NCBI GenBank assembly: GCA_024654505.1
Contig: JANLHN010000003.1
Coordinates: 293,037 to 357,036 of the forward strand
DNA from: Nanobdellota archaeon
GTDB lineage: Archaea; Nanobdellota; Nanobdellia; Pacearchaeales; GW2011-AR1
DNA length: 64,000 nucleotides
Reading direction: 5' to 3'
A program made the translations under genes and the position numbers. The notes below the pieces were generated by a model. That model searched no databases, was not told the DNA's origin, and worked only from the letters and a program-made list of their open reading frames with translations. The first letter of the stretch is position 1. Each line of letters opens with the position of its first letter. Shown in pieces: positions 48,452-58,993 of this stretch.

Positions 48452-49153
48452 TTAGACCCTTATCTCTACTTCTTTGAAAAATTCTTGAATATTTTCTTTT
48501 AGTCCCTCGAGAATCTTCTCGGTTACATTTCTTTCTTTAAGAAAACCTTTATCTAAAAGATTTTCTTGCTTTTTGAATCCTTGAAGAAAATATTTTCTTG
48601 GTTTTTCCCCACAAAGTTTTTTTAACCATTGTCCAATTGCTTTAACTTCTTCAGCATCGTGAAATCTATTAACAATTGTTGTTCTAAATTCATAATTGTT
48701 AAAATTATGAATAAGTTTAATTGATTCCTCAATTTTTTTGAGGTCTATTGGAATTCCGGCAACTTTAGAGTAATTCTTGGGGGAAGCTTTGATATCCATA
48801 GCAATATTGTCTACAAGTTTCTCATCGATTAATTTTTTTAATTTGTCGGGGAAATGGCCGTTTGTGTCAATTTTAATTAGATATCCTAAATCTTTTATTT
48901 TTTTTAAAAAGTTAAAATCGAGGTTTATTAGTGGCTCGCCGCCAGTAATGCACACAGCGTCTAATTTTCCTTTGCGTTTTTTTAAAAATTCTAATACTTT
49001 CTCTTCAGAGTAATTACCTTTTATTTTTCCTGTTACTAACTCGGGATTATGACAAAATCCACAACGGAAATTGCAGCCAAATAAAAAAAGTGCACAAGCT
49101 ACCTTCCCAGGGTAGTCTATTAATGTTGTTTTCTGTAGTCCTGCTATCTTCAT
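48452..49153 (-). CDS. nrdG: Anaerobic RNR activase, radical SAM
   Basis: FLFGCNFRCGFCHNPEL; start set at MKIAGLQ. Confidence 0.9.
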   Translation of the reverse strand: MKIAGLQKTTLIDYPGKVACALFLFGCNFRCGFCHNPELVTGKIKGNYSEEKVLEFLKKRKGKLDAVCITGGEPLINLDFNFLKKIKDLGYLIKIDTNGHFPDKLKKLIDEKLVDNIAMDIKASPKNYSKVAGIPIDLKKIEESIKLIHNFNNYEFRTTIVNRFHDAEEVKAIGQWLKKLCGEKPRKYFLQGFKKQENLLDKGFLKERNVTEKILEGLKENIQEFFKEVEIRV

Positions 49154-49243
49154 AGATTCTCCAAGCAAAATGGTCTAAACCATTTACTAGTTTAACATTC
49201 AACAACGAATAAAGATCTGTCGCCGAATTCCGCTAACTTCCCT

Positions 49244-51397
49244 TCATTCCATTGGGCTGTTGGGCGTAGGTATCCTACGACTCTGCTCCAAACCTCGCAT
49301 TTGGTCCGTCCCATCTGTATCACCTCTTTCATTTAGTTGAGAATTTGGTCTTTTTGCGTCAATAACTTCTGTAACCGACCCCACAAGGGCTTTGTTGGTT
49401 TCTATCTCCTCATCACATCTTGGACAATATTCGTGTTCCCCAGAGAGATATCCATGAATTGGGCAAATTGAAAATGTAGGGGTTATTGTGAAATAAGGGA
49501 GATGGTAATTACTTGAGATTTTGTGAACTAAGGCTTTGACTGCTTCTTTAGTCATTTTCTCCCCAACGAAGGTATGAAAGACGGTCCCCCCAGTATATCT
49601 ACATTGAAGCTCATCTTGTAAGTCTAATGCTTCAAATACATCTTCAGTATAGCCCACAGGTAATTGAGATGAATTTGTGTAATATGGTTTCGCCCCATTT
49701 TGGACCGCTTTTTCATTAGCAACTAGAATTTTACCAAACCTCTTTTTGTCCATTCTTGCAAAACGGTATGTTGTTCCTTCTCCCGGTGTCGCTTCCAGAT
49801 TGTAAATATTTTGTGTTTCTCCTTGGAACTCTTCTAGTTTTTTCCTCATAAAGTCTAGAACTTTTATAGAAAATGCCTTTCCTTTCTCAGTAGTGATATC
49901 TTCTCCAGGCATGAAGTTGGTAATTGCTTCATTCATCCCTAGGAGCCCAATTGTTGAAAAGTGATTTTTCCAGTATTCTCCAAATCTTTGGTGAATTTGT
50001 CGAAGATAAAATTTTGTATAGGGATAAAGACCAACCTTTGTGAAATTTTCTATTGCCTTTCTTTTGATTTCTAAACTTTCCTTTGCTAGTTCCATTAGTC
50101 TGTCAAGTCTTCCGATAAAGTCGTCTGCATTTGTTGAAACATGACCTAGTCGGGGCATGTTTATAGTAACTACGCCGATTGAACCTGTTTGAGGATTAGC
50201 CCCAAAAAGCCCTCCTCCCCTTTTTCTCAATTCTTTTTGGTCTAATCTTAGCCTACAACACATACTTCTTGCATCCTCTGGTTTCATATCAGAGTTTACA
50301 AAATTAGAGAAATAAGGAATCCCATATTTGGCTGTCATTTCCCATATTCCATCATAACTAGAATCGTTCCAATCAAAATCTTTAGTGATATTATAAGTTG
50401 GAATTGGGAAAGTGAATACTTGTCCTGCCGCATCCCCCTCCAACATCACCTCTACAAAAGCCTGATTAATCATTCCCATTTCTTTTTTAAATTCTTTGTA
50501 AGTTTCTTTCTTTAATTCTCCTCCAATCATCACATTTTCGTCTTTCATATAATCTGGAACGATTAAATCCATAGTAATGTTTGTAAATGGTGTTTGGAAT
50601 CCTACTCTCGTCGGTACGGCCATATTAAAAACAAACTCTTGCATTGTTTGTTTAACTTGGGAATAATCTAACTTATCATATCTAACAAATGGGGCAAGAA
50701 GGGTGTCAAAGTTTGAAAAGGCCTGTGCTCCTGCCGTTTCTCCTTGAAGAGTATAAAAAAAGTTTACCATTTGACCCAGGGCAGTTCTAAGGTGCTTTGG
50801 TGGTTTGCTTTCTACCTTCCCCTTTACTCCCTTAAATCCCACTGTTAAAAGATCTTTTAAATCCCATCCAACACAATATGCTCCAAGAGTTCCCAAATCA
50901 TGAATGTGTAAATCACCTGCTTCGTGAGCTTTTCTTATGGCCTCGGGGTAAATTCTTCTTACCCAATAGTTTGAGATGATTTTAGTTGCAACATAATTAT
51001 TGAGACCCTGTAATGAGAAGCCCATGTTGGAGTTTTCCTTTACCATCCAGTCATTTAAACCAATATAGTCTTCTACTGCCTCTATTGTATCAAAAAGTCC
51101 TTTTACATTTCTTAGTTCATCATGACTTCTTCGGTATAAGATATAGGCTTTTGAAACTTTTGCGTGACCTTCTTCAATTAGAATCTTCTCAACAAGGTCT
51201 TGAACTTCTTCGACATCTGGAATTCCATAGTCTCCATGGATTTTATCAAGTTTTTCTATGACCATTCCGGCTAATACTTTGGAACGCTCCCTATCTCTTC
51301 CCCCAACGGCCCGGGCAGCATTCCAAATTGCATCTGCAATCTTATCTTCTTGAAATAAAACAACACTTCCATCTCTTTTCCTTATTTTGGTTACCAT
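49244..51397 (-). CDS. nrdD: Class III anaerobic ribonucleotide reductase
   Basis: ATP-cone; C-terminal CPIHGYLSGEHEYCPRC; start set at MVTKIRKRDG. Confidence 0.94.
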   Translation of the reverse strand: MVTKIRKRDGSVVLFQEDKIADAIWNAARAVGGRDRERSKVLAGMVIEKLDKIHGDYGIPDVEEVQDLVEKILIEEGHAKVSKAYILYRRSHDELRNVKGLFDTIEAVEDYIGLNDWMVKENSNMGFSLQGLNNYVATKIISNYWVRRIYPEAIRKAHEAGDLHIHDLGTLGAYCVGWDLKDLLTVGFKGVKGKVESKPPKHLRTALGQMVNFFYTLQGETAGAQAFSNFDTLLAPFVRYDKLDYSQVKQTMQEFVFNMAVPTRVGFQTPFTNITMDLIVPDYMKDENVMIGGELKKETYKEFKKEMGMINQAFVEVMLEGDAAGQVFTFPIPTYNITKDFDWNDSSYDGIWEMTAKYGIPYFSNFVNSDMKPEDARSMCCRLRLDQKELRKRGGGLFGANPQTGSIGVVTINMPRLGHVSTNADDFIGRLDRLMELAKESLEIKRKAIENFTKVGLYPYTKFYLRQIHQRFGEYWKNHFSTIGLLGMNEAITNFMPGEDITTEKGKAFSIKVLDFMRKKLEEFQGETQNIYNLEATPGEGTTYRFARMDKKRFGKILVANEKAVQNGAKPYYTNSSQLPVGYTEDVFEALDLQDELQCRYTGGTVFHTFVGEKMTKEAVKALVHKISSNYHLPYFTITPTFSICPIHGYLSGEHEYCPRCDEEIETNKALVGSVTEVIDAKRPNSQLNERGDTDGTDQMRGLEQSRRIPTPNSPME

Positions 51398-51457
51398 TTT
51401 TCGTTTTTTGTTGTTTCCATCATAAAATGGAAACATGGGGCTTCTTTGAAGCCACTT

Positions 51458-51898
51458 TTATTTCAATTTCCTTAGTTCTTCTTTGAACTCATCAATGTCT
51501 GCAAATTCTCTATAAACAGATGCGAACCTTATGTAGGCCACCTTGTCTATTTTTTTTAAGTTGTTCATGACTATTTCTCCTATTTTTGAACTTTTGATGT
51601 CTTTGTCTTTTGCAACACGATAAATATTGGCTTGTATTTCATTTACCACCTCATCTATCTGTTCGCTTGTGAAAGGTCTCTTTTCTAGGTTTTTTGCGAC
51701 ACCCCTTAAGAGCTTTTCTCTGCTGAATTTTTCCCTTCTACCATCCTTTTTGATGACATTTAGGTCCAATTCAATCCTTTCATAGGTTGTGAAACGCTTA
51801 CCACACTTGAGGCATTCTCTTCTTCTTCTTGCTACTGAACCCGAACTACGTTTATCGGTAACTTTTGTATCAGTGTTTATACAGTATGGACATTGCAT
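51458..51898 (-). CDS. nrdR: NrdR transcriptional repressor
   Basis: MQCPYCINTDTKVTDKR, RRRRECLKCGKRFTTYER, ATP-cone. Confidence 0.95.
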   Translation of the reverse strand: MQCPYCINTDTKVTDKRSSGSVARRRRECLKCGKRFTTYERIELDLNVIKKDGRREKFSREKLLRGVAKNLEKRPFTSEQIDEVVNEIQANIYRVAKDKDIKSSKIGEIVMNNLKKIDKVAYIRFASVYREFADIDEFKEELRKLK

Positions 51899-51918
51899 TT
51901 GTTATTTTTGAGTGAATA

Positions 51919-52012
51919 CAAGATATAGTATCTTGCACCCCTTTTTCCTACAATTCCTTGTAGGAGTAAGGTAGTATAGAAAAATGGAGTATTTAAAGAT
52001 TATTGTGTTTTG
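51919..52012. promoter_or_regulatory. nrdR-nrdD promoter with CAAGATAtagTATCTTG palindrome and TATA block shared with nrdB
   Basis: Perfect 7-bp arms at 51919-51935; GGAGTATTTAAAGATTATTGTGTTT. Confidence 0.55.
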
Positions 52013-52093
52013 AAAGATGTTTGGTTAACAATGACTAACTTTTTGTAATTCCCACCACTATTTTTGGGGGACTACTAAGGTTTAAAAAGAGAA

Positions 52094-52711
52094 TTAAGAA
52101 TTTTTTACTTCTTTCCAGACCTCTTCGATGGGACGATTACCATCAATTATAACTAGGCTAGAGTCTCCAATTAATCCGGGCAAAACTCTTGGTAGTTCCA
52201 GATAATTTTGTCTTACTTGTTCTAAAAAGGCTACATCTCTATCAAATTTTCTTGTTTGACCACTATCTCTTTCTTGTAATCGTTTTGTAGCAACCTCTGC
52301 TGGAACATCTATCAGAAGAGTGAGGTCTGGGACCCTAGAACCTCTGTTTGCAATAGCAATGTCCTCATAAGGAATTCCTTGTGCGTGTTGGAATGCAAAA
52401 TTAGAATGCCAATATCTGTCTGATAAAACAGTTACTCCCCAGTCTAATAGGGGATTAAATATTTGATTGTGTGTTGTTCTATTTCTTGCAAAATATCTAA
52501 CTGCCTCTACATTATTTGAATAGGGATCTCCATCTGCACCCAATATTCGGCGAGCCATTCTCCCATTCTCATCGAAGTCGTTTGGCTCTCCTGTAGAAAA
52601 AATTGGAACAGCCTTCCCCGAATCTAAAATGTGTTTGTGAAGTTTAACAAATTGTGTCCCCTTTCCACAACCATTGATTCCTTCAAGAACAATGAATTTT
52701 CCTTGAGGCAT
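52094..52711 (-). CDS. tmk: Thymidylate kinase
   Basis: FIVLEGINGCGKGTQ, DRYWHSNFAFQ. Confidence 0.92.
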   Translation of the reverse strand: MPQGKFIVLEGINGCGKGTQFVKLHKHILDSGKAVPIFSTGEPNDFDENGRMARRILGADGDPYSNNVEAVRYFARNRTTHNQIFNPLLDWGVTVLSDRYWHSNFAFQHAQGIPYEDIAIANRGSRVPDLTLLIDVPAEVATKRLQERDSGQTRKFDRDVAFLEQVRQNYLELPRVLPGLIGDSSLVIIDGNRPIEEVWKEVKNS

Positions 52712-53868
52712 TAGATTATCCTCTCTAAAGATTTTTTACCTGTAGTACAAGTTCCCCTACTACAAGGTGCAGAAGAACAGGGGGTTTGGGCAACAAGTTC
52801 AACTCCTGGAACTTCTCTTTGATATTTTTTAACTAAAGCCCGGGTTCCCCTCATAATTTCTAGTTGCGCATGTCCGCAAAGTCTTTCGTCTGCTTTTGCA
52901 GCTAAATGTTCTGTGTTTCCTCTTTCTGCGACCATTAACATTTGTCCTTGAGGGAAATCATAGGCGGCGACTTCTGCTAGGTCTGCAAGCCATTCGTCTG
53001 TTAGGCCTATATGTTCTACAATCGGTGGAACAAAAAATCCTTGAACGCCTAAACTTGGATTTCCTCCTTGTTGTAACCCATCGGAAATGTGATTGTGTAT
53101 TGTTCTATGCCTATGTGTCTGGGCTAAACAAGCAAAACTCATTGGATGATTTGTTGCGTAAACATCTGGACTAAATGTTTCTTCAACAGCATCGCCAAAA
53201 AGGAGGACGCCTTCATCCATTTTGTGTTTGATGTCTGGAGCCCTAAATCTCTGAACCACTTCCGATTCTAAAAATGGGACCATCCCTTCTTCGGCTAGTC
53301 GAAGCATAAAGGGGTCTCCGCTTCTTCTTGCTTCTTCAATAAAGTCCTCAAACTTATGAGCTAATTCATTTTGATGCCTAAGAGAGTGAGTATAATTCAT
53401 ACTCGTCGGAGTAAATACACTAGTCATATATCTTGCATTTTCTTGTGCTAATTTCATAGCCCTTACATCTCTATCGTTTGGTCCTGCTAAGACTTTTTCA
53501 ATTTCTGGAGCCAAGATTCCCATCCATTTATCATAGATTGCTTTTTGTCGAGAGTCCATTCCCTTCATTTTAGTATATCTTGCAGATTTTTCAGACGTAG
53601 TATACGGAGGTTCGTTATTTAGGACCATCGCCATCGCTTTTGGAATTCCTCCAAAATTAGTTGTTATGTTAAAATGATCAAAGACACTTAGGTGTCCTCC
53701 CTTGAGAATTCTTCCCTCTGTTAGTTTGGCGTCGTAGGGTTCTGCCATAACTTCTAAGGGGTCTTTTCCAGAATAACATTGGCGAGCCATATCCTGGCCC
53801 ATCTTTAATGCACCTTCCAAAGTGGTAATCCCATTTGGAGTATAAAGTAGTTTCACTTCCATTCCCAT
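52711..53868 (-). CDS. thyX: Flavin-dependent thymidylate synthase, divergent, Cys-rich C-terminus
   Basis: RHRTIHNHIS ThyX-like motif; GHLSVFDHFNITTNFGGIP. Confidence 0.8.
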   Translation of the reverse strand: MGMEVKLLYTPNGITTLEGALKMGQDMARQCYSGKDPLEVMAEPYDAKLTEGRILKGGHLSVFDHFNITTNFGGIPKAMAMVLNNEPPYTTSEKSARYTKMKGMDSRQKAIYDKWMGILAPEIEKVLAGPNDRDVRAMKLAQENARYMTSVFTPTSMNYTHSLRHQNELAHKFEDFIEEARRSGDPFMLRLAEEGMVPFLESEVVQRFRAPDIKHKMDEGVLLFGDAVEETFSPDVYATNHPMSFACLAQTHRHRTIHNHISDGLQQGGNPSLGVQGFFVPPIVEHIGLTDEWLADLAEVAAYDFPQGQMLMVAERGNTEHLAAKADERLCGHAQLEIMRGTRALVKKYQREVPGVELVAQTPCSSAPCSRGTCTTGKKSLERII

Positions 53869-53969
53869 TAAAACAAATCATCTCAAGAGTTATTAATAAA
53901 GAATTATCTCCTTGGATATATATTATAGAGTTTGAAATATTTTTTAAAGAGGGTAACGGATGAGTGACA

Positions 53970-54788
53970 TTATCTTCTAATATGGACAAAGATTTTGCAA
54001 GCATTGCAAATTGTGCTTCTTGATGGTTCTTTGCAAACGGTGCATTCCATTATCTTTTTTTGATTATCCCTTCGAAGGCTAGGGACTCTCTTTTGAAAAT
54101 TAGTTACAATATCTTTCTTTTCTTTTTCTGAGATACTATCCATCCAATCCCTTGTTTCAACCCTGTATGTTCCAAATGCACAAGGGCATTTATCAAAAAG
54201 GATTTTGAACTTTTTATTCTTAGCATATTTTAATATTTCTGATTCTGGTGTGAAGAAAAAAGGTTTTACTCTTTGGGCGAAGCCTTTAACTTCTTTTCCT
54301 CCCGTCGCTGGTGAAGAATTAACTCCCAAAAGAACATTTCCTTTTAAAAAATTCATTAAAACATTCTGAGCTTCGTCATCTAGGTTGTGTCCTGTTACTA
54401 ATTTATCTGCCCCAAGTTTTTTTGCCCATTTATTTAGGACCCATCTCTTAGTAATACCACAGACAGTACATCCTGTGAGGTTTTTTTGTTTCTTCAAAAC
54501 AGATTTAATAAAACAAATCCCTTGACCTAACTCTTTTTTCAAATCAACTATTGTTAATGGAACTCCCAGCCCCTTACAGAATTGTTTCATGTTCTCATTA
54601 TGGATTTTTGACCAATTTCCGAGGTACAAATCAATCATTAATCCTTGAACTTTATATCCTAGTTTGTGGAGTATATATAAGATTGATGTAGAATCTTTTC
54701 CTCCAGAGAGCGCTACAACCACATTGTCTGTTTTTTTAATTAAATTATATTTTTGGATTGTTTCCTTAACTTGCTTCTCGATATCCAT
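53970..54788 (-). CDS. TtcA/NcsA-family tRNA 2-thiolation protein
   Basis: ALSGGKDSTSILYIL, CTVCG, C-terminal zinc site. Confidence 0.88.
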   Translation of the reverse strand: MDIEKQVKETIQKYNLIKKTDNVVVALSGGKDSTSILYILHKLGYKVQGLMIDLYLGNWSKIHNENMKQFCKGLGVPLTIVDLKKELGQGICFIKSVLKKQKNLTGCTVCGITKRWVLNKWAKKLGADKLVTGHNLDDEAQNVLMNFLKGNVLLGVNSSPATGGKEVKGFAQRVKPFFFTPESEILKYAKNKKFKILFDKCPCAFGTYRVETRDWMDSISEKEKKDIVTNFQKRVPSLRRDNQKKIMECTVCKEPSRSTICNACKIFVHIRR

Positions 54789-54873
54789 AATATTTTTATG
54801 GAATTTGAGTTTTTAAGCATAAGGTTAACACTCTTTCGCAAACATTTATAAATAATAATTTTCATAGCCTCTT

Positions 54874-55863
54874 ATGGTTGATAAAAAAAGGAGTGATTCC
54901 ATGAAAAATCCTTGGTTCATTTCAACAATTATTTTAGGAGTTTTGGTTATTGTGATAATCGCTATGGGTGGGTTTAGTAGTTCTGGTATTGGTGAAAATG
55001 CTGCAGGTCAGAAAGTTTTAGATTTTGCAATCAGACAGGGAGCTAGTGCCTCTTTAGTTTCGGTTAGTGATAATGGGGCACTTTATGAAGTTGTACTCTC
55101 AATTGAAGGGGAAAATGTTCCAGTTTATGTTACAAAAGATGGAAATAATTTAATTCCTAGTTTAATTCCTTTAAGTGATGATGGTTCTGGAGGGGCAACA
55201 GAGAATGCTCAAAGACCTTCTCCTTCATCTAATGCTCCAAAATCTGACAAGCCTGTGGTTGAGCTTTTTGTAATGTCTCACTGCCCATATGGAACTCAGA
55301 CTGAAAAGGGAATTCTACCTGTAGCTTCTCTCCTAGGTGATAAAATTGATTTTAAGGTTAAGTTTGTTTATTATGCAATGCATGGAGAGGTTGAAGTTTA
55401 TGAACAACTTAACCAATATTGTATCCAAGAAGAACAGAATAATAAATATCTTAATTATTTAACTTGCTTTTTAGAAGATGGGAATAGCGAAAGATGTTTG
55501 GGTGCTGTGGGGATTAATAGGGCTGCTTTAAGTTCATGTACTGCAGCGGCAGATACTAAGTTTGATGTCACAAAGAATTTTGAGGATAAATCTTCTTACT
55601 TAAGTGGAAGGTACGTACTATTTGATATTTTCAAAGCAGATAATGAGAAATATGATGTTGGAGGAAGTCCAACATTGATAATTAATGGTGCTGAGTCCCA
55701 ATCTGGCAGAGATTCTGCTTCTCTCCTTGGAACTATCTGTGCGGCATTTAATGATGCTCCAGAAGAATGTAACACACAATTCCAAGCTGGTTCACCATCG
55801 CCTGGATTTGGATATGGAACTTCTGAGACGGCAAATAATGCTGCGGCTAATTGTGGGTATTAA
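54874..55863 (+). CDS. DsbA/thioredoxin-fold secreted protein
   Basis: N-terminal TM; VVELFVMSHCPYGTQTEKGI; VGGSPTLIING. Confidence 0.85.
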   Translation: MVDKKRSDSMKNPWFISTIILGVLVIVIIAMGGFSSSGIGENAAGQKVLDFAIRQGASASLVSVSDNGALYEVVLSIEGENVPVYVTKDGNNLIPSLIPLSDDGSGGATENAQRPSPSSNAPKSDKPVVELFVMSHCPYGTQTEKGILPVASLLGDKIDFKVKFVYYAMHGEVEVYEQLNQYCIQEEQNNKYLNYLTCFLEDGNSERCLGAVGINRAALSSCTAAADTKFDVTKNFEDKSSYLSGRYVLFDIFKADNEKYDVGGSPTLIINGAESQSGRDSASLLGTICAAFNDAPEECNTQFQAGSPSPGFGYGTSETANNAAANCGY

Positions 55864-55885
55864 TTTTTTTAGATAGGTTTTTATA

Positions 55886-56401
55886 ATGGTTTTTCTTTAT
55901 GTATACCTGATGGGTGACTGTCAGGAATCAAAACGACCTTCTTGGAGGGAGTTTGTTTCTTCTTCTATTCTTGAAATGAAACTTGATAGTGGAAAGGTTT
56001 TATTTGATGTTGAAAAAGGCTGTTGGGATGTTTCTCCTGAAGTCTTAGATTTTTATTGTAGAAACTTGTACAGGCTTATTGATGCTAAATTTAAGGAAAA
56101 TTATGAATCTAAAAGGTATTCTCTCGTTTCATGGGCAATATATGGCAAGGGACTATCATCTAAAAAAAATTTGGCTGCGAGCGTTGGTGGGGGGTTTCCA
56201 CTTTTAAGTCCTTTAACTCCTCTCCCTGTTGAGTGGGCTATTTGGGATTTAATGAAAGGTCATGAAGAATTAGTTGAGCCTGTTTATTTTAGACTTTTTA
56301 TTAAAGGTTATGGAGATAAGACTGGTGATCCAGATTATACTCCTTTTGTTGATGTTCCTCTAGAGGCAAGAAATTCTCTAGAGAAGTTAGTTTTAGTTTG
56401 A
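55886..56401 (+). CDS. Hypothetical protein (stop is TGA)
   Basis: ORF with TATA-like sequence upstream. Confidence 0.55.
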   Translation: MVFLYVYLMGDCQESKRPSWREFVSSSILEMKLDSGKVLFDVEKGCWDVSPEVLDFYCRNLYRLIDAKFKENYESKRYSLVSWAIYGKGLSSKKNLAASVGGGFPLLSPLTPLPVEWAIWDLMKGHEELVEPVYFRLFIKGYGDKTGDPDYTPFVDVPLEARNSLEKLVLV

Positions 56402-56407
56402 TTAGTC

Positions 56408-57610
56408 CTAAGAAATAATAGGTTTGTCTAAATAAGCAATTTCTTCTTCATTTAGCTTTAACATTTTACGTAAGTTATTTTCTTGTAAAATTATTTTTAA
56501 TAAGAGGAAGTCTTTCATCGCCGTCTTTGTTGAGATGTGTGTGTGCTTTGCATATTTAATGCAAATAGATTTCTTTTTTGCAGACCTTTGATTCTGTAGC
56601 CAAATCTTTAGTATTCGTGATGGCTTCCTATAGCTTGTCCATCCAGTTCTATTGTAATCTTTAACAGATGCGATTGCAGGTCCAAGTAAAAAATATTCGT
56701 AAACCATAAATCTCCAATGTCTCTGTCTTCTTATTCTTCCCCTAAAAACATCTGCCATAGAGAGGGCATTAAATGCTTTTGCCAATTCTGTCCCCTTGTA
56801 TTCTAATGGGATGTTTTCTTCTATCCAAAGAAAAATTTCATCTATAGGCATGTTGGTTTCATCAAATATTTTTAACATTTTTGTGTCTATTTGGGCATTT
56901 TTAAAGACATATTGGAGGGAAGTGAAAATTGATTGTTCTTTATTTCTTTCTCCGGCCTCTATTAGCAGTTCTGGAGAGTCCATTTTAGAGAGAAGTTGTA
57001 AGTCGTTTAATGCAGCCCTGATATCTCCTCGCGATTTTATTGCTATAGAGGTTATAATCTCTCCAGACACTGCATGATTTTCCTTTTCACAAACCTGGTT
57101 AAGTATATCTTTAATGACTTTGTATTCTACTTCTTTTAAGGAGATTATTTCTGCTTTTTTTCTAAGGAGGTTAAATTTCTTTTGCCATATATCGTTCGCA
57201 GTAATAATCACTGGGAAAGAAGACCTTTCCAAGATAAATAATAATTCTCCTATCCCTCCCCGATCTTTTATTGTAGAGATTCCATCTACCTCATCTACAA
57301 GGATTATCTTACTTTTTTTAAATAAACTTCTTTGTTGTGTTGCTGGTCCGATGATTTGGGAAATTTTATCTTTGTTTCTTAAATCACTTGCATTTAACTC
57401 TAGAATTTCTGAATCATTTTCGTAAGCTATTGCGTAGGCTAAACTTGTCTTCCCCGTTCCAGGAGGCCCATGTAGAATAACCGCCTTCTTCTGGGGGAAG
57501 GTTCTAAGAAACATTTTTACTTTATCAATTGCAAGTTCTTGCCCTTTGATGTCCTCTATTTTCTTCGCACGATACTTCTCACACCAAGGAATGTTATTAA
57601 TGTCTATCAT
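56408..57610 (-). CDS. rfcL: Replication factor C large subunit
   Basis: WCEKYRAKKIEDIKGQ, HGPPGTGKTSLAYAIA, DEVDGI. Confidence 0.94.
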   Translation of the reverse strand: MIDINNIPWCEKYRAKKIEDIKGQELAIDKVKMFLRTFPQKKAVILHGPPGTGKTSLAYAIAYENDSEILELNASDLRNKDKISQIIGPATQQRSLFKKSKIILVDEVDGISTIKDRGGIGELLFILERSSFPVIITANDIWQKKFNLLRKKAEIISLKEVEYKVIKDILNQVCEKENHAVSGEIITSIAIKSRGDIRAALNDLQLLSKMDSPELLIEAGERNKEQSIFTSLQYVFKNAQIDTKMLKIFDETNMPIDEIFLWIEENIPLEYKGTELAKAFNALSMADVFRGRIRRQRHWRFMVYEYFLLGPAIASVKDYNRTGWTSYRKPSRILKIWLQNQRSAKKKSICIKYAKHTHISTKTAMKDFLLLKIILQENNLRKMLKLNEEEIAYLDKPIIS

Positions 57611-57611
57611 T

Positions 57612-57989
57612 TTATAATTCCCTCCTAAACTTCTCTAAATCATCTTCAAATTCGACTTTCTCTTTTGAAATCTCTAAAATTTGTTTTGATTTTATTATCT
57701 TAAAGTACCTCACAGGTTTTCCTTCTTTTTTTGCTAAACGTATCTCTTCTAAAACTCCATCGGCTATTGGTCCAAATACCCATATCTCGTCGGCTTTCCT
57801 CACAATATTATTATTTGCATTTCTTATAGTGTCCCTATCCACGGTGTCTAACATAAAATATTCAAAAATCATAAATGGATTAAGAGGGACACAATTTCTT
57901 TCTAAAAGAAACTTGGAAATATGTTGCCTGAAATAAAAAAAATGTTTTGAATGTGCTGGATAAACCAATTTCATAGGTTTGAATTCCAT
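57612..57989 (-). CDS. Hypothetical protein, possibly nucleoside deoxyribosyltransferase-like
   Basis: MKLVYPAHSKHF..., ADEIWVFGPIADGVLEEI. Confidence 0.45.
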   Translation of the reverse strand: MEFKPMKLVYPAHSKHFFYFRQHISKFLLERNCVPLNPFMIFEYFMLDTVDRDTIRNANNNIVRKADEIWVFGPIADGVLEEIRLAKKEGKPVRYFKIIKSKQILEISKEKVEFEDDLEKFRREL

Positions 57990-58963
57990 TACTCACCTCC
58001 TTGGCCTGCCAAGATAAAACTCGCAAGTAAGGCCTCTAATTGAATAAACTCATCGCTACCCTCCACTAACCTAAATTCAGCTTCCCCTGTTTTTTCGGTT
58101 AACCTTACTTTTAATTTGTTATCAATTGGTAAATTCCAAACTTCTTTTTGGATTGCTTTTATGACATCTTGTCCAGAAATGGATTCTTTTAACATTATAT
58201 CTAAAAGTTTTTCTCGTGCATTAATAAAATCGCCAGATAATGCATAATCTAAAACTATTTTTATGTCGGAAGGTTTTGCTTTTGAAACAATTGTGTTAAC
58301 TAGGTCTGGAGTTATGTTGGGGGATATTGAAGCAGTTGCCTGTAACAAATTAATAACTCTTCGACAATCTCCCTCGCTAGATTCATACAAAACATCAAAA
58401 GCATCAGGAGTAATGCTTAGTCCCTCATTCTTGGAAATAATATCTATCCTTTTCTTAATATCTTTCTTTTCTAAAAGTTGGAATCTAAATACTACTGCTC
58501 TGGACTGAATGGGGTCTAAAATTTTAGAAGAATAATTACAGGAAAGAATAAACCTACAAGTAGAGGTATAATTCTCCATAGTTCTTCTTAGGGCCTGTTG
58601 GGCTTCTCTTGTTAAAGCATCTGCTTCATCTAAAAAAATGATTTTAAAGGGGACATCTCCAATTGCTTTCGTTCTTGCAAAATCTTTAACTTTTTGTCTA
58701 ACAACATCAATTCCTCGTTCATCAGAGGCATTTAGCTCCAAATAATTTTCTCTCCAGGATTCTCCGAATAATTCCTTGACAATTATTAAAGCAATTGTAG
58801 ATTTTCCTGTTCCAGCTGGGCCAGCCAATAATAAGTGGGGAATGTTCATAGAGTTAGTTAATGCTTTTACCCTCTTGATTATCTCTTCTTGACCTACCAT
58901 ATCTTCAAATTTCTTTGGTCGATATTTTTCTGTCCATACGTCATGATTATAACTTTCGGCCAT
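57989..58963 (-). CDS. rfcS: Replication factor C small subunit
   Basis: WTEKYRPKKFEDMVGQ, GPAGTGKST, LDEADALT. Confidence 0.96.
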   Translation of the reverse strand: MAESYNHDVWTEKYRPKKFEDMVGQEEIIKRVKALTNSMNIPHLLLAGPAGTGKSTIALIIVKELFGESWRENYLELNASDERGIDVVRQKVKDFARTKAIGDVPFKIIFLDEADALTREAQQALRRTMENYTSTCRFILSCNYSSKILDPIQSRAVVFRFQLLEKKDIKKRIDIISKNEGLSITPDAFDVLYESSEGDCRRVINLLQATASISPNITPDLVNTIVSKAKPSDIKIVLDYALSGDFINAREKLLDIMLKESISGQDVIKAIQKEVWNLPIDNKLKVRLTEKTGEAEFRLVEGSDEFIQLEALLASFILAGQGGE

Positions 58964-58993
58964 ATGTTGAGTAGATAACTTCCGTTTATAAAC

